DNA from: Siphonodentalium dalli
Taxonomy: Eukaryota; Mollusca; Scaphopoda; Gadilida; Siphonodentaliidae
NCBI GenBank assembly: GCA_032622095.1
Contig: CP136061.1
Location: forward strand, 95,537,345 to 95,601,344
Reading direction: 5' to 3'
Length of the DNA: 64,000 nucleotides
Shown: positions 63,600 to 64,000 of the stretch, piece after piece
Layout: each line of letters begins with the position of its first letter
How positions within the stretch are numbered: position 1 is the stretch's first letter
Made by a program: the position numbers and the translations under genes
The notes under the pieces: model-generated
Seen by the model: the letters and a program-made list of their open reading frames with translations, nothing else
Told to the model about the DNA's origin: nothing
Database searches by the model: none

Positions 63600-64000
63600 G
63601 AGTAAATTATGAATAATTCTCACGCGGCCACAGAAACACGTGATCGGTGTTGCAACGCACCGCTTCGGCATATTGATAAAATTGGATACTTAATACTTTA
63701 CATATATTTTGTTGTTTTCTGAAATGTTAAAATACCGCGCTGTTACGTTTTCGAAATTGGCGTGGTCTTCAACTTGTGACGTCATTTCCTATTTATTACG
63801 AGAAATGCTGAGTCGGCTAATGAAAGGGGAGGCCTACTCAGCAGATGACGTTCGCTGAGAAGACACAACGTGATCGAGTTTTCGGCTTGGCTTTTGATGA
63901 ATAAAAGCTCACAATGGATGGATTAAACGATATGTGTGCGTTACCGGCGGCTACTTAATATAATTACTACCTGCACTTTAAACAAATTTGTCATATGAAG
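63600..64000 (+). other. Presumed first intron of the P2X7-C-like gene
   Basis: It begins with GTGAGTAAATT. No acceptor followed by a recognisable zinc-binding exon is found before the window ends. Confidence 0.4.

Overview
This window looks like nuclear DNA from a marine invertebrate, most likely a mollusc and perhaps a bivalve. The reasons are: A+T-rich DNA with introns bounded by GT and AG; fibrinogen-related (FReD), C-type lectin-like (CTLD) and P2X7-C-terminal-like coding pieces; a DIRS-type tyrosine-recombinase retrotransposon; Helitron, CACTA-like and RecQ-like fragments; and interspersed repeats built on 'GGGCCATAACTC' and 'ACAAATCTGAACCCCAGTCA', which I associate with bivalve genomes. 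The phylum is an inference. I see no tRNA, rRNA, CRISPR array or bacterial-style operon. Almost every coding piece is a fragment, an exon or a decayed copy.

Layout. 0-5 kb: a broken CACTA-like transposase end, an unidentified exon, a TTAA-flanked MITE, a large foldback, a hAT-like MITE with 8-bp target duplications, and a candidate two-exon reading frame. 5.8-11 kb: a decayed tandem cluster with eight copies of one FReD exon, four copies of a second block, and one P2X7-C-like fragment. 11.5-26 kb: a tandem array of a gene unit with an SGNH-hydrolase-like reading frame in two exons. It has four main units, one of them split by 4.75 kb of foreign repeats, plus degenerate remnants. 26-33 kb: Helitron and RecQ-like fragments, nested MITEs and bivalve-type repeats.

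33.3-62.8 kb is one direct tandem segmental duplication. Copy A is about 33288-50211 and copy B about 50307-62822. Each copy carries the same repeated membrane-protein-like exons, the same DIRS element inserted at the same point in one of those exons, a reverse-strand coding fragment, a small secreted cysteine-containing exon, and a CTLD terminal exon. The copies then diverged. A gained a 3.55-kb insertion and a TTAA MITE whose empty site is preserved in B. A has about 1.0 kb that B lacks. B expanded a 37-bp minisatellite. The pairing works as a natural before-and-after experiment for dating insertions and lesions. The window ends with a helicase Walker B fragment and the first exon of a P2X7-C-like gene.

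The most distinctive signals are these. (1) A nearly perfect, roughly 69-bp hairpin occurs 15 times inside two MITE families with different terminal repeats but the same TTAA target. (2) The DIRS internal complementary region can be read base by base as the joined complement of both outer ends. (3) A filled/empty site pair exists for a piggyBac-like MITE. (4) A deletion junction in copy A contains a 19-bp snap-back inverted copy of its own flank.
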